Shown: positions 11,579-24,208, numbered from the stretch's first letter. The stretch: 64,000 bases of DNA from Prinsepia uniflora (GCA_032719365.1 CM064871.1:65298416-65362415); one strand, 5' to 3'. Numbers and translations are program-made. The notes: generated by a model not told the origin, from the letters alone.

Positions 11579-13111
11579 TATTGGTGGCTTCCCTAAAAAG
11601 TGGATCTAACTAATTAAATAATATTAATCTAATTATTTTATAATTTAATCCTACCCACCTCTCATCCTAACCCTCCATCTCATCTAATCTTTCAATCCTG
11701 GCCGTCCATCTCCCTTCCATGTTACTATCATCAGTCACCTTCTTCTGTTTTTCTTCAAATAACCCGAAACACCCCCCCCCCCCCCTCCCCTCCCCTCCTT
11801 CATTCTCCATTTCTCCCTTGAACAACAAACACCCACATGAACCACCTCACCACCATGACCATTGGTGCTCGGGTGTGACCGTGAGGGAATGACCTGAGAG
11901 GCTGAAAGACAACGGGAACGGCGGTCCACGGCGGAGGTAAGGTTGACCGTGAATCCGTGAGATTTCAAATTTGGAAATCAAGTTTTGGTTATCGTTTTGA
12001 ACCCCTTTTTGATTCTATTTTGGCCTAGGGACAAGGACGACTTGTTTGGGATCGGTTTTGATGGAAATGGACGTCTGGAACGGAAAGAAATAGAGGAGGA
12101 AGGCTGTGGTCACTGTTCATCATTTTCTGGTGAGTCTATGGCCTAGTTTTCTTGGTTTTTAAATCATAGAATGGTTGCTGGGGATTAAAGGATAACATAG
12201 GAAGAAACGGGAGTCAAAATGGCTGAGAAACAAGAGAGAACCGGCCGGATCGGTTTGCCAGTTCGGTCGAACCGGAATAACCAGGCGGACCAGGTTCACG
12301 CGAGGTTGATGGTGACACTATAGCAGGCGTGTGGCTTTCACGCGCAGCCCCTTTGGGCGGCGTGTGAGCACGCGTGGAGGGTAGTTTGGGGAAGTGCTCA
12401 ACATGACTTTTAATCTATTCGATGTAACGAACATTTTGGGACTGGTTTCGTGTCGATCGGATATCATCTCGATAATGTTCGGGGAATCCGAAGGTTTAGG
12501 ATCGAGTTTAAAAATAAAAATTCGAGAAAATTACGGGGCTTCAATGAGAGGTTAATAAGGTAGTTAGTAACCCTCTAGATTGATTTGGAAAGGTTTGGGA
12601 GTCCCGGTGACGACGATTAGCCCGGTGAGGTTTACGGCACGCAAATCGAGGCTGCAGCTTAGGATGGTCTGTGAGTGGACCTTAATTTCTAAATTGTGAT
12701 GCATGAATAAATGTTTTGTATGATTTATAAATATGATTCTATGATGATGATTTTGACGATTGTGATTTATATGGTTTCACGCACTTCGAGGCGATTTACG
12801 TGTTTGCACGTAAGTCGAGGTTTACGGTTTTGGCACTGATTTTCCGTGCTTATAGTTTTGGAAATGATTTTATGAAATGATTTTGGATTTGAAAAGGTAA
12901 ACTCGAGTTCGCGACCCATTTATTTTGGAAACCCTCGGACTCGAAGTCCCTTTTAGCTGCGTTATAGGGCTAGAGGCCTAATTGGTTCTTAAATCGATTT
13001 CGGATTTGGAAATATGGAATCGGGCACGAGACCCCTTTGACTTACAGAATCTCAGACTTGAAGTCCATTTGATTTAACGAGGCATCGGGCAGAAGGCCCA
13101 GTTGTTTTACG

Positions 13112-15824
13112 TGTAACAACCCGTACCTTCGGGAAGGGTATAAATGTAATTTTTGTAAATATTTGTATAAAAGGACGATTTTGCCCTTGTGAATAGTGCG
13201 TCAAAAGTTGACTTTTTGATTGACCGGTTGGATGAGTGTTGACCATTGACCGTGACGTAGTTTAGGACGTCACGAGTCCGTAGACAGGTGGCATGTCCGA
13301 TTCGGACAATCGGAGAAAAAGTTATGACGTTCGGAAGATTGAGGGCGTTACCATAATTTTGACTAATTGAGGAAAATGTTGAATTTTTAGTGGACTTGTG
13401 ATTTTCACGTAGACCGAGGACGGTTAGATAGGTCTCGACGTCCTGAGTACAACGACAGGCGGCACGCTGTCATCGGACGTCGGATGAAATAGTTACGGGT
13501 CTGGAAAGTTAGAGGGCAAAAAGGTAATTTTAACACTAGGGGCATTTTAGTCTTTTTCCCCTTAAGCCCAATTAGATAAGGCCACTTGTCCTGAGTGGGA
13601 TTGGATATTTTGCACTGAGACCATGGATAGGTGGACACGTGGGGATGGCTAGATGGTTCTGGGAGAGTCTAAAATACACACGGCTACAAATTGTCCAATT
13701 TGAACCGTGCATTTGGCTTCGACACAGAGAAACAGAGAGGAATAAATTGTGTGTGTTCGATCGATTCAATGTGAGGGTGAGTGGGTTGTGAATTGAGAGA
13801 GTGACAGAGAGACAAGAGTGAGTTGTTGATCGTGTTTTGAAGAGGAATCGTGCACGGAGACACGACGGTGGACGGCTGGAATTTCTGGGAAAAATAGAGA
13901 GACGGTGGCACTGTGGCGGTGGTTGTGCCGTGTGGTGGCTCAAACCAAGGCAATAGGAGGCTCAGGAGACTGCAGGGGACTCAACGAGCACCGTGGCACA
14001 CGGCGGTGCAGACGGTGGTGGACGGTTCGAAGGTATGGTTTGAATCCCCTATTTTTCCCGTGATTTTGTTTTCAATAATCGTGGACTTTGGGCTAGATTC
14101 GAGGTAATTGGTGAGTGAAGTGAGGTTCAGGGAGGTCCTAGGAGTCGTCTAGGATGGTCGCCGTGACGGGGGAGGACCTGGGTGGCCGGCGGCCAAAACA
14201 GGGCTCACAGGCCGTCTGTGTCGAAGACGAAGTCGAGGGGTTTTAGGCCGTGATTCTTCGATGTTAGGACGGGGTTAGATTGCTAAGGATTGGACGAAGC
14301 TTCTGGGATTGGATTGGACTGAAATGGTGGAGGAATTACAGAGAACCGGGTGACTCGAGGTTGAAGATGCACTGTAGCAGGCGCGTGAGGCCCACGCGCA
14401 GCCACTTTGGGTGGCGCGTGGAGGCGCGTGGGGAGGATTCCGGCCAAACTTCCAACATGGTTTTGGTTCTAAATGTTCTAAGGAATCCATTGGTGTGATT
14501 TTCGGTTAATCGGACGATGTTATGAGATAGTTCGGGAATCCGGACAGTTTAGGGTCTAAGATTAAAATATGAATAAATTCCCGAAAAATTGGGGAAATTA
14601 GGGTTAGTATCCTTGATGTATTTGTGACCCTATTTGGTGCATCTTGACAGGACGAGAGACACCTGAGACGGTCGAGGAGCGCACGGAGCGCGATTGACTC
14701 GTTTAGATTCATGAGTGGACTCTTTCTTTTCTTTCAAGCATGCCTAACTGTTTTAATTATGTTTTATTACGTTAAGTATGTTTTATGCTTTTTAATGATG
14801 TTTATATGTGATTATATGTGATTGATATGCTTGCACGTTTTTCAAGGCATTTTTGGATTTTCGCACGTTTTTCGAGAAAAAAAACTGGATTTCGGATTTT
14901 GATGCCATACTTAGGGATTTCAATATATAATTGTTTTCTGATGATGATAAATGGATTATGAAACATGATTTTTGATAATCGCGGGTTTTGGTTTAAAAAG
15001 TGGATTTACGGATTTGGGTTCGGAACGACGGTTCTGAATGCCGGAAGGGCTTCGAACCGGGGATTTCGAATTCGAGTTTGGCTATGGATTTAGAAATGGT
15101 TTTACATTGAATTTGGACTGGATTTGCTGGATCTGGATATGGGTTTAAAGACCCGGATGTTCTGATGGATGGGGGACGGGCCCGGATTGAGTTTAAAGAC
15201 TCGGGAGTTTAAAGACTCGAACATTTATGATATTACCCCCATAGGCCTATTGAGTTTAAAGACTCGGGAGTTTAAAGACTCGGATTACATTTGAGGCCTG
15301 GTTGAGTTTAAAGACTCGGATAGACCCAGCAGGTTTGATCAGACGTGGTTTTTATATAGTGGTTTATGAAATACATTATATCGCTGATGTTGTGGTTTCT
15401 GGTTTCAAAATATTCGTTAGGCATGCATGTTTTCAAAACGGAGGGAACAAATATTATTATTATTTTTCCTTACCTCTGATTTGATGATAAACTGTTTTTG
15501 AAACTTTTATTTATTCTAGTCCACTCACACTTTTTGGTTTTCAATTTTCCCTCCAGGTCGTGGTGATAGCGTTGGGATGAACGTTGAGGCAGGAATCGAG
15601 GCATAAAGCTTAAGACGTTCTTCCGTTGCGAGACTAGCATAGTAGGATTTTGTGCCCATTTTGTAGAACTATGCTCTGACTTACAGTTGTATTATATTTA
15701 CTCCTTCGTCTGATAGTTATACTTATGGTGGTATTAAGGTTATGTTGGTACTTAAAGTGTGATTGTCAGACGGGAGCAGGGTTCGTCCTGGGTATCGAGG
15801 TGATATTTGGGACGGGTCCTGACA
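13112..15824 (+). mobile_element. Innermost solo LTR with perfect TSD TTACG
   Basis: This 2,713-bp unit starts TGTAACAACCCGTACC and ends GACGGGTCCTGACA. TTACG flanks it on both sides (13107-13111, 15825-15829). Removing it rejoins the text of the second LTR (CAGTTGTTTTACG|TATCGGGCTCG). It contains the hairpin GCGCGTG...CACGCGC at 14381-14399, a TTTAAAGACTCGG cluster at 15188-15322, GAGTGGAC at 14713, and GTCCACTCAC at 15519 followed by CCCTCCAG at 15556. Confidence 0.92.
15188..15322 (+). repeat. Short tandem array of GAGTTTAAAGACTCGG in an LTR
   Basis: At least five copies of GAGTTTAAAGACTCGG-like units at irregular 15-50 bp spacing. The same words occur on the minus strand in the solo LTR at 27280-27350 and in a larger array at 36163-36425. 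They appear to be a family-specific internal LTR repeat. Confidence 0.8.
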
Positions 15825-15829
15825 TTACG

Positions 15830-15965
15830 TATCGGGCTCGAGGGCCAATTGGTTTGCGTATCGGGCTCGAGGCCCAGTTGACTTACGTATCGGGCACGAG
15901 GCCCATTTGGTTTACGATTCGGACCGGAGGCCCAATTTGTGTGTGGATTCGGGCTTAGGACCCAG
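15830..15965 (+). repeat. About 32-bp tandem repeat (ATCGGGCTCGAGGCCCA) in an LTR
   Basis: Four diverged units of TTACGTATCGGGCTCGAGGC-CCA-type sequence lie just inside the second LTR, right of the inner insertion. Related single units (ATCGGGCAGAAGGCCCAGTTG) sit on the left side near 13080. The inner LTR therefore landed inside this tandem array. Confidence 0.75.
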
Positions 15966-17033
15966 TTATGTTTTAAGATCGTGATTTTGAGTCGAGGACC
16001 CGTAAATGGATTTATGTTTCATGACAGTTTATGGGGACCAACATGAACCCTTGAAAGGTTTTTATGGTTCATGACGGTTTATGGGGACCGAGCATGAACC
16101 CTTGAAAGGTTTTGAGAATGTTTTCAAATGATTTTTCGTATACCATCCTTTATATATGAATTGTCTCCTCCGGGGAGGGTCATTGGCCTGGGTGGACCCC
16201 AGAGTAGTCACGGAGCACTGATTGAGTGGAGTCGCCCCCGTTGGGTTCCTTACTCTCAGAAAGGCTATGGATTATAACCCCCAGGGAGGGTCATTGATCT
16301 ACGAACATTAACCTGATGGACCCTAGGGAGACTTGGGCTTTGAGATCCCGGGTAGCACGCGCGTAGCTCTAGATACCGTGATAGGATTGGTTATATGATA
16401 TTGATAAACATGATTTCATGGATTTGCGAAATTGTGTTTTATGATTGATAAATGGATTTGGGCTGAGATCCCACATATGTTTATTATGTTCTATATTTCT
16501 GTAAATGGTTTTGGACAGGGGCCCGTATGGATTTGGTTATTGAAACATATGTGGTTTGATAAATGGTTTTCCCTAAGCATGCATGTTTTTTAGTGAAGGG
16601 CATAAAAGTCTTTTATGAAATGTGTTTTACTAAACTTATTACTTTTTGTCCACTCACGGTCTTTCTGTTTTCAATGCCCTTCAGGTTGAATACGGTGCGG
16701 ACTGTAGCAGAGACCGAGACATCACATACCTCCTCCGGATCCTGGCGTACTCTGGAAGCCGGTCAGGCTAAAGGTTCAAATTTTCCCTGATCTAACACTC
16801 CGTGTCAGAAGGAATTAGGAGTGTCCCTCGTTAATCCTTGGGGGATTTGGACGGGTCCTGACACCACGTGGCATGGTGTCAAGAGTTTTCAGGTGACATG
16901 TCAACTGACGTGGTAGTCCACATCAGACATGTCAGACCATGTGGACCATTGAGGTGGTGCTACGTGGCAAGGTGTCAGACGAAAACATGGCACATCTCAC
17001 AATAATCCAATGGGATTGGGATAAGTCTTGTCA

Positions 17034-17233
17034 TTTTCAGTACGACCTATTAATTAAATGAGTTATACGGGTTACATGGGTTACCTGGGCCATTAACAAG
17101 TCGGGTTCGGGTTGGACATCCTTAACACGATTATTAAATAGGTCGGGTTTGAGTTCGAGTTGGGAATATTTGAGTAAAATATAGTTCATAACAGGACACG
17201 AATCTGAAACGACAAGATTCACTACCAACCCTA
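17034..17233. repeat. Right half of the dispersed repeat interrupted by nested LTRs
   Basis: ACGGGTTACATGGGTTACC, then AAATAGGTCGGGTTTGAG and similar words, follow the end of the outer LTR. They match the style of 9890-10095. A LINE-like region follows directly. Confidence 0.45.
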
Positions 17234-17758
17234 ACTGAGTAGGACAGAAGAGAGTGAAGGTGGCTTCTTGGGTTGTTGAGAGTTTGTCTGTTGCAGGCTG
17301 TAGTAGACCTGGAGGGGTACTTTTCTTTTCAAGCATCATGAAGTTTGGACTAGGCCTGAAGCAGGAGGGGGAGTGGATTAGGATTATGAAGCAGGATGGG
17401 TTGGATTTTTATCCTGGTCATGAGCAGATGGTTTTGGGTCAAGTGCATATGCAAGGTTTGACCCATAGAAGTGGATGTACTGAAGGCGATGTGATAGAAG
17501 ATGGTTGTGGTTTGGGCAGAGATGAAGTTAGTGGACAGGAAGTAGGCTCGGGTCCATTTTATTTAGGTCCTTCTACTGTAAAATTTAGCATTGAAAGGAA
17601 AGCTCTTGGATGGGTTGGGCGTCCGTGGTCTAAAACCCTTGGGGGGGACCATGAGCGCTGTAATTGGCATGCAAATTCTTTGTTGGAACTGTCAAAGTAT
17701 CGAGGGTGTCTTGACGGTTCAGAGCTTGGTGGACCAATGCAAGATCTCCAAGTTTGAT
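17234..17758 (+). pseudogene. LINE fragment: end of ORF1 and start of ORF2 (endonuclease)
   Basis: An open frame at 17254-17757 (167 aa) has no catalytic motif I recognise and would fit a LINE ORF1 tail. Overlapping it, a second frame from the ATG at 17669 reads MQILCWNCQSIEGVLTVQSL. That resembles the N-terminus of plant LINE ORF2, where the apurinic-type endonuclease begins with a WNCRG-like motif. The frame stops being LINE at 17758, where an LTR (TGTAACGACCCG) begins. The C-terminal part of a LINE ORF2 reappears at 22763. The central reverse transcriptase is absent, so the element is dead. Confidence 0.65.
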
Positions 17759-20700
17759 TGTAACGACCCGAAATTTCATAAATAAAATTTTATTGCAAAT
17801 TGACCATTTTGCCCCTGAGGGGAAAAAAGTTGACTTTTGACCCAAGAAATATTTAGGACCTTGACCCATGACTGTGACGTAGATCGGGACATCACGAGTC
17901 CGTAAACAGGCGGCACATCAAAAATGGACGTTCGACGAAAAAATTATGGTCACGGGAGCGAAATCGATTAAATTTGCGAACCGAGAACTAAATTAAAATA
18001 ATATTAAATTAGGGAAATATGATTTAGCTCTTGATTAAATCTGGACCCTTGGATGAGTGACAAGTGTCACTCATCCCATGGTTGCTTTTCCCTAAAACAT
18101 TGATCTTGCCCCCATTGGTTGTATTTAATATATTTTATTTTCTCTCATCACTTCCCAGCCGTCCATCTCCCTCTCATATTTACATCTGCACCCTCCATTT
18201 ATCCCAGCTGATCAATAAACACCAGACCACACCCATTTCCTTCTCCCGTGAAGCACGAGCGCTTCCCTCACTTCGCACAAACTCACCGTCCATCCACTTC
18301 ATCTCCAACAACCAGATAGACCTCATCTCCCTCACCAGACATCATCTTCATCCTCTGTTCATCACCATCATCCTCTTCTCTATGTTGCAACCCGTGAACA
18401 ACCTAGACCCGCGAGGAACACCGTTGTGCTCGAAACCCAAGCCGTTCAACTCACGCGACCAAACTTCGAACCAACACTAGGGTAGGACCATTAGGACGTC
18501 TGGACACCTAGGGAACTGACAGGAGGACCCACGACGGCGACACGACGGAGGTAGACTGGAAAACCCGAGAACCCCTCTGTTTTTTTCATTTTTGAAACCC
18601 ATATTTTTTACGTGTAGAAACCGTTTCTTTGTGTTGAGTCGTGTTCTAGGGACTGTGGCGAGCTTGTGGAGACTACTTTCGAAGCAGAATGTGGAGTGAG
18701 GCGACAGAGAGGACAGTCAGAAAATTGGGCTGCAGATCTTCGAACTAAAGGTATAGATCTCGATAGTTTTTCTGGTTTTTGAGTTCAGAGACTTGTAGAA
18801 CGGACTTAGACGAACGCGTAGGGATAACCCCAGTCGAAAATGGTGGTCGAAAACGGTAGTTCTGATCGGGTCAGGCCGCGGGTCATCAGCGACCCGGTTG
18901 CAGGACTTCGGTAGGACCCGGTCAAATGTCAGGGATGATGACATCATCATGTCAGACATATCATACCAGTGACCAACCAGAGAGTGACACGTGTCATCTG
19001 ACACCTGTCAGTGATGATGTCAGCAGTGACGTCATGATGATGTCATCATCATTGTGGCAGCATTGACCAGAGGGTTGACTAGGCGCGTGGGGGCTCGTGT
19101 GAATAGTACTCAAGGTGGGACCACCATCATCTTTTAGGTTTCGAAGATACGAATCCAATGACGGTGGTTTCATGTCGATCAGAGATCGTTAAGTTGGTCA
19201 AAATAGGGTTTAATGCCTTAGGAAGCGTATTCGGATGACTTTCCCTGGTCGATTTCATTCTAAGGTTTCATGTTTGAGTTATAGGGACCTATAGTGACAT
19301 TTATGTGTACTTTAGACATGATATGGATTGCACGTTAGCACCGGGACAAGTTTATACGTTCAGTTTAGCGGTGGGACCAGACTGTGAGTGGGCCTTTGAT
19401 TTCGTTTAAACCCTTGCATGCATAATTGTTTTAATTACTATATCTATATGATTGAATCAAAGTATCTGATTATCTTGAGTCATGATTCTCGCACGTATTA
19501 CGAGGTTTTGGGCATGTTACCCGTTTGGTTAGTTATGCACTATTTTGAGTTATAAATATGGATTTTGATGATTCTCTTTAGTTCTGCACTGTATAGAACT
19601 ACCCTAGTGATACTGTCTCCTCCGGATGTTGGTACCCCGGAGTGGTCAAGGTGCATTACATGTGAGGGGTCATTCTACGGAGGGACCGGACTGTAGAGTG
19701 ACTCAGAAGCAGGATTGCTATGATTGGACGTCTGAGACGTCAGGCATCTGGGATGTCATACTGGGACTGGGTTCCGGATTTGGACTCAGGATTGAGACCC
19801 TGGGTGGCACGCGTAGCCTTGTGACTATGACCTTATTAGGCGTCTGGGATGTCAGACATCTGGGATGTCCGGGTTGGGATGTATAGTGCACCAGCTGATG
19901 TTATGATTATGATTATATTATCCTGTTTATGCTTATACGATATATTATTTACTTTATTGTGAAGAGTAGCCGATGATTGAACACCCCTGGATGAGTGACA
20001 AGTGTCACCCATCCCTTGATTTAGGGCCTAAAGTCAGATCCAAGTTTTAGGGAAAACATGATCATTGTGTTTTATTATTTGTTAATTATACTTAATTATA
20101 CTTAATCAACCATTTCTTCTTCTTTGTTTTCTTACCCGTGAACAAAGCAAAACTGAGAAGTGAGTCTGAATTTGTCCACCATTTCTCTTCCATTACTGAG
20201 CTCGTGAGTGAAAAATTGAGAGTTAGTGAGATTGAATTGAACTGGGAAAACACGAGGGATTGAGTGAGAGAAGGAGACTGGAATTCGGATTTCAGAAATT
20301 TTGAGGGGGAATTTGGATTTTAAACCATGAGCTCTGAGGATCGAAATTGAGCTTGGAATTAGCTTCTTGAGGTTGTGACGAGTCGATCCAGATCAAGAAC
20401 GAAGGAAATTGAGGCCCAATTGGCTCTGAACGGGCCTGGTACCAGTGAGCTTGTGTTCGAGCTTGAGTCGTGATCATTGAGGGATCAAACGATGAAATTG
20501 AAGTGGGGAAACTGTTTCTCTTGATCCATTAAAGCTTCTGGGTGGATCAATTGAAGGAAATCAGTTGGCATTGAAGGATTTCGAAGGATGAACAGTGCCT
20601 GATGTTCTTCGATGTTCATATTCGAGTTGTTTGATTTGAGGTAAGTATTAGAGAAATTAACATTACAGACCTCTAATTGGACTTAAACCGAAGCTAACTG

Positions 20701-22762
20701 AATGTTCAATTGTTGAAATTGGTGTCGAATTGATAGGAATTGAACCAGGTCACCTCGCGGGCAAAAGGATCCGTTTATCAGTTAAATAGGTGAGGACGAC
20801 GACACTGTAGCAGGCGCGTGGGTTTCACGCGCAGCCACTTTGGGTGGTGCGTGAGGGTGCGTACTGCCTTGTTTCAAGGTGAGGTCAACTTGACTTTGAA
20901 TTACCTCAGTGTAACGAACATTTTGACACTAGTTTCGAGGAAATCGGATATCGTTTCATGAATATTCTGCGTATCCGAAGTTTTGTTTTACGTGTTAAAT
21001 ACGTATTTAAATTCCAAAAAAATTGGGGAAAATTATATGAAGTATTTTGAGATGTTAGTAAGCCTCTATAATGATTTTGGATAGGAATAATGATTTTGGA
21101 TAGGAATTGTCATTTCCAGAATTTACGGAAAAACGTGCAGCTCGGAAACGGACCGTTTAGACGGTGTGTGTGAGTGGACTTTGTTTTCTAACCGTGATGC
21201 ATGCATATATGATTTTAAATGCTTTATTAAATGATTTAATATGCTTTGGCATGATTGATGTTTCAATCTGGTGATTTCTCGATTTTATGGATTATTATAT
21301 TATATTTTGGCACGATTTTCGAGAAATTATGAAATTGATGTTTTGGGCGTAGGCCCGGGATTGAACATGATGTTTTGACTCAGCTTATGAGTCAGGAATT
21401 GAAAATGATATTTGGACTCAGATTATGAGTCAGGAATTGATTTCATGGATTTACGTGAAAGTGACAACTCGGGTTTACGGTTGCACGGATTTGCGTGAAA
21501 ATAAGATTTTGGGCTTGACAGCCAATGGAATTGTGATTTTGATTGGATTTGTATTTCCATGTGATTACATGATGATATTGATGATTTTCGGATTTATAAA
21601 GTAAATCGGGACTTTTGTTTTCCGGATTTGAGGAAACTATATTTTGGGGCTGAGACCTTGTGTTGATAAATGATTTGGTTTCAATGCAACTGTTTTTCAC
21701 TGGTTTTCATAATGGTGATGTGTTGCGGATATTTAGGGCTTTCGGGTGGAAATATGTTTTTTCTCCGGAATGCACCCTGGAGATAACGCTCGCCTTCGGG
21801 AGGAAAGTGTTTACCCCAAAGAGGTCACGTAGCACGGTCTATTGTCGTGCAGCCGAGGGAGGCTCGACTCAGACCAGAGATGTGCTGGATTATATATAGA
21901 TCGGTAAGTGATGTGTTCACGAGATCTGGATTGTCGGCTGGTGAGGTTTTCACAGCGACAGATGCTCAGATTTTGAGCGGTCCTTGAGCCTATTTGATTT
22001 GCACGCGTTGAAGGGATAAACGTGACTATAAGCAACAGGATATGGAAATAAGTCCCGTGGTTTTATGGATAATGATTTTGAGGAAACCGTGGTTTTATGG
22101 ATAATGATTTTGAGGAAACCGTGGTTTTATGGAAAATGCTTTTGAGGAAACCGTGGTTTAAATATAAAATGATTTAAGGAAAGCGTGAGTTTATTGAGAT
22201 TTAAATTGATTTGATGAAAATGAGTTTCAAGGAAAATGTGGACATGGAATTTAGAAACATATTGTTTGTGATTACGTACCGGTTTTGAGTACGGGTTTTT
22301 GGCCTTTGTGGCCAGGTGATGGTGTTCACATGTTTTGGCCTGAGAGCCGGGATTTGATGTTTTATAACTTGAACTGATTTGGTGAACATGAGTTTTACGG
22401 ACCTTGGGAAAATATGTTTAGATTTTATCGGTCCACTGTTCATACTTGAATGATTTCATACTATTACTCATGTTTTACGATATGCATGCACGTTTGTGAA
22501 AACTGGAGGGTGAGATTGTATTTTGGAAAATGTGTTTATAAGAGGTCATTTTTGACCACTCACACCTTTTCTGTTTTGTGACCTTCCAGGCCATGGTACG
22601 ACGTTTGGGGCTGATCGTGAGGCAGAGGTAGCAGCAGAAATCAGCGCAATTATCCCTTGTCTGGCAAGCACTGAAGGGTAGTTTCAGGCCTTTAGTTGAC
22701 TTGTTAGACGGGAGAAGGACCGGGCACGGTTTTTTACATACAACTGGGACGTGGTTCTGTCA
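17759..22762 (+). mobile_element. Chimeric LTR (two joined partial LTRs) inserted in the LINE
   Basis: It starts TGTAACGACCCGAAA at 17759 and ends TTCTGTCA at 22762. At about 19965 the text jumps back to an early LTR position: the dyad occurs at 18051-18076 and again at 19989-20014. The head of one LTR is thus fused to a second LTR lacking its first ~490 bp. The second half resembles the LTR at 31615-34919. Other marks are the hairpin at 20814-20832, GTGAGTGGAC at 21170, GACCACTCAC at 22554 and an acceptor-like TTCCAG at 22589. Flanking 5-mers (TTGAT, ATTTG) differ, so this is not a simple insertion. Confidence 0.75.
22055..22160 (+). repeat. 32-bp tandem repeat within an LTR
   Basis: Three full units starting CCGTGGTTTTATGGATAATG at 22055, 22087 and 22119, plus a partial fourth. 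The period is exactly 32 bp and the copies are nearly identical, indicating recent slippage or unequal exchange. Confidence 0.92.
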
Positions 22763-23460
22763 ATTTGGGTTGTCCAGATCGGCTCATATGGCACCATGTT
22801 CGTAGTTGAGGGTATACTGTCAAATCCGGGTACTATGTAGCAATTGAATTGTTAAATAATAGGGAGTTTAAGAGGAAGAAAGGGCCAGGCGTGTCTAGCT
22901 ATCTAGACCAACATAGTGATCTTTGGGAGGCCATCTGGTCTGCCATAGTGCCTCCAAAGCTAAAACTGTTTATGTGGCAATGTTGTAAGGATTACCTGGT
23001 TGTGCGAGTTAACCTGGTAAAACGACGTATCTTGGTTGACACCATTTTCCCTATGTGTGGTGTGGCTAACGAGTTTCAGGTACATTTATTTTTCTAGTGT
23101 AAGTTTGCACAATTATTCTAGTTTGGAAGTCCTTTGCAAATTGATTTGAGATGCCTGGTGGGTGGATACTTTGACTGGTATTGGCGAACTCTAGTACAAC
23201 AATGGTCTCAGTTTGAAAGTCGGAAGGGGGGTTATGCAATCTTTGAGTTTCGGCCTCAGGAGGTTGTGGAGTTGTCAGAACCATAGATGTTATAGCGATG
23301 TTGTTATTGATCCTAGTTATGCAATCCAACTGATGGTGGCACAATTCGCTGAATTCCGTTTAGCCAGGGCTATGACACCTGTCCTTTGTCTTATTCCTGC
23401 CTCAGAAAACATGGAATCGGGTCTTAGGGAAAACACAATCATATGGTTTTAGACATAATT
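22763..23460 (+). pseudogene. LINE ORF2 C-terminal fragment (RT zinc-binding region)
   Basis: One frame from 22777 reads DRLIWHHVRS, a stop, then GYTVKSGYYVAIELL, and then LWEAIWSAIVPPKLKLFMWQ followed by a terminal CG. This is the zinc-binding region found at the end of plant LINE reverse transcriptases (consensus-like GxYTVKSGY, LWxxIWxxxVPPKxKxFxW). Stops occur in the first segment and after 23095, and weaker downstream similarity runs to about 23460. The fragment probably belongs to the LINE that starts at 17234, with the RT core lost. Confidence 0.8.
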
Positions 23461-23519
23461 CCCTAAATTATGGGTTGTCCTAATCATATCAAATTAACAA
23501 CAGATAACACCAATTGTCT

Positions 23520-24067
23520 CAGCCTCATTGTTATTTGTGTAATTGAGAAACCGAATTGAGAGAAATTGAACTCGAGAGACTGAGAGGTGACGGGTGTACC
23601 CAGTTCGAAAATTCAGAAAAATCAAGGTAAATTCGAATTCGAATTTTTAACCTAGGAGAAAGGAAATTGAGGATTGAATTACGCTTCTGGGATCAAAACG
23701 AACATCTCTGCAACAAAAACGAAGTGAAATCGTGTCGAATTGGGGAAGAACAGAAGCTTCCATGGCTGCTGAAAATCGAGCTTGAGTTCTACCAGCTGGA
23801 GGTAAGGAATTCTCAAATTGATCTTGCAAACATGTTCCTTACACTCTCACGATGCTAACCATGTGAATTAATTGGAAAATCAGGGACGAAATCGTGAAAC
23901 CCGAATAGGAGACCCGTCGAAGTACTATCCCTTGTCTGACAATGTTTTTGGGATTTGTTGTGTGGTGTATGTATATAAGTTTGGTTACTTTTGGTAGTTC
24001 TAGTTATTGTCAGACGGGAACAGGATTCATCACGACTATCGAGGGATAATCGGGATGGGTCTTGTCA
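23520..24067 (+). mobile_element. 3' remnant of a degraded 5' LTR
   Basis: It contains scattered pieces of LTR sequence (AATTGAGAGAAATTGAACTCG, CCCTTGTCTGACAATG, GTCAGACGGGAACAGG) and ends GGGATGGGTCTTGTCA. A primer-binding site follows directly. The head and middle of the LTR are missing or deleted, and the junction with the LINE at about 23460-23520 is not sharp. Confidence 0.65.
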
Positions 24068-24070
24068 AAT

Positions 24071-24083
24071 TGGTATCAGAGCA
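24071..24083 (+). promoter_or_regulatory. Primer-binding site (initiator tRNA-Met)
   Basis: TGGTATCAGAGCA begins three bases after the LTR end. It is complementary to the 3' end of plant initiator tRNA-Met, the usual primer of Ty3/gypsy and copia elements. Confidence 0.9.
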
Positions 24084-24161
24084 TTAGGTTACGGTCTGAG
24101 TCTTGCACATTAGTATGCACGAGTTGTGATACTGATATGTTTCTCTTACAGAACATCACAA

Positions 24162-24207
24162 TATGCCTCCGAGACGCGAGCCCCGTACCCAGGCTGGTGA
24201 TGAGTTT
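24162..24207 (+). pseudogene. Start of a gag gene, truncated
   Basis: ATGCCTCCGAGACGCGAGCC opens a frame MPPRREPRTQAGDE, the style in which Ty3/gypsy gag proteins often begin. It lies about 80 bp after a PBS. The frame is cut at about 24207, where an inverted scrap of LTR begins. The equivalent position at 26004 in the next element reads ATACCTCCGAG, with its start codon lost. Confidence 0.75.
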
Positions 24208-24208
24208 G

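Larger units (their letters stand above)
11207..16863 (+). mobile_element. Second-level solo LTR with perfect TSD CCACG
   Basis: It starts TGTAACGACCCATCC and ends ACGGGTCCTGACA. CCACG lies immediately before (11202-11206) and after (16864-16868). Without the inner insert it is about 2.9 kb. It carries the perfect dyad at 11553-11578, a decayed CGCGTG/CACGCG hairpin near 12325-12345, GTGAGTGGAC at 12671, GTCCACTCAC at 16648, and a CCCTTCAG acceptor-like end at 16684. There are no internal domains, PBS or second LTR, so it is a solo LTR left by LTR-LTR recombination. Confidence 0.88.
10096..17033 (+). mobile_element. Outermost solo LTR of a three-deep nest
   Basis: It starts TGTAACAACCAGTCC and ends AAGTCTTGTCA, matching the TG...CA ends of the LTR family in this window. 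The flanking 5-mers are TTTTT and TTTTC, an imperfect duplication. Its own sequence is 10096-11206 plus 16869-17033, about 1.3 kb. That is shorter than its relatives, so it is probably internally deleted. A second LTR occupies the middle. There is a (GA)n run at 10579-10600 and a degenerate copy of the family dyad at 10452-10477. Confidence 0.75.

Noticed and set aside
13572..13943. 123-codon minus-strand frame
   Set aside because: It is antisense to a CT/GA-rich part of the innermost solo LTR and has no family features.
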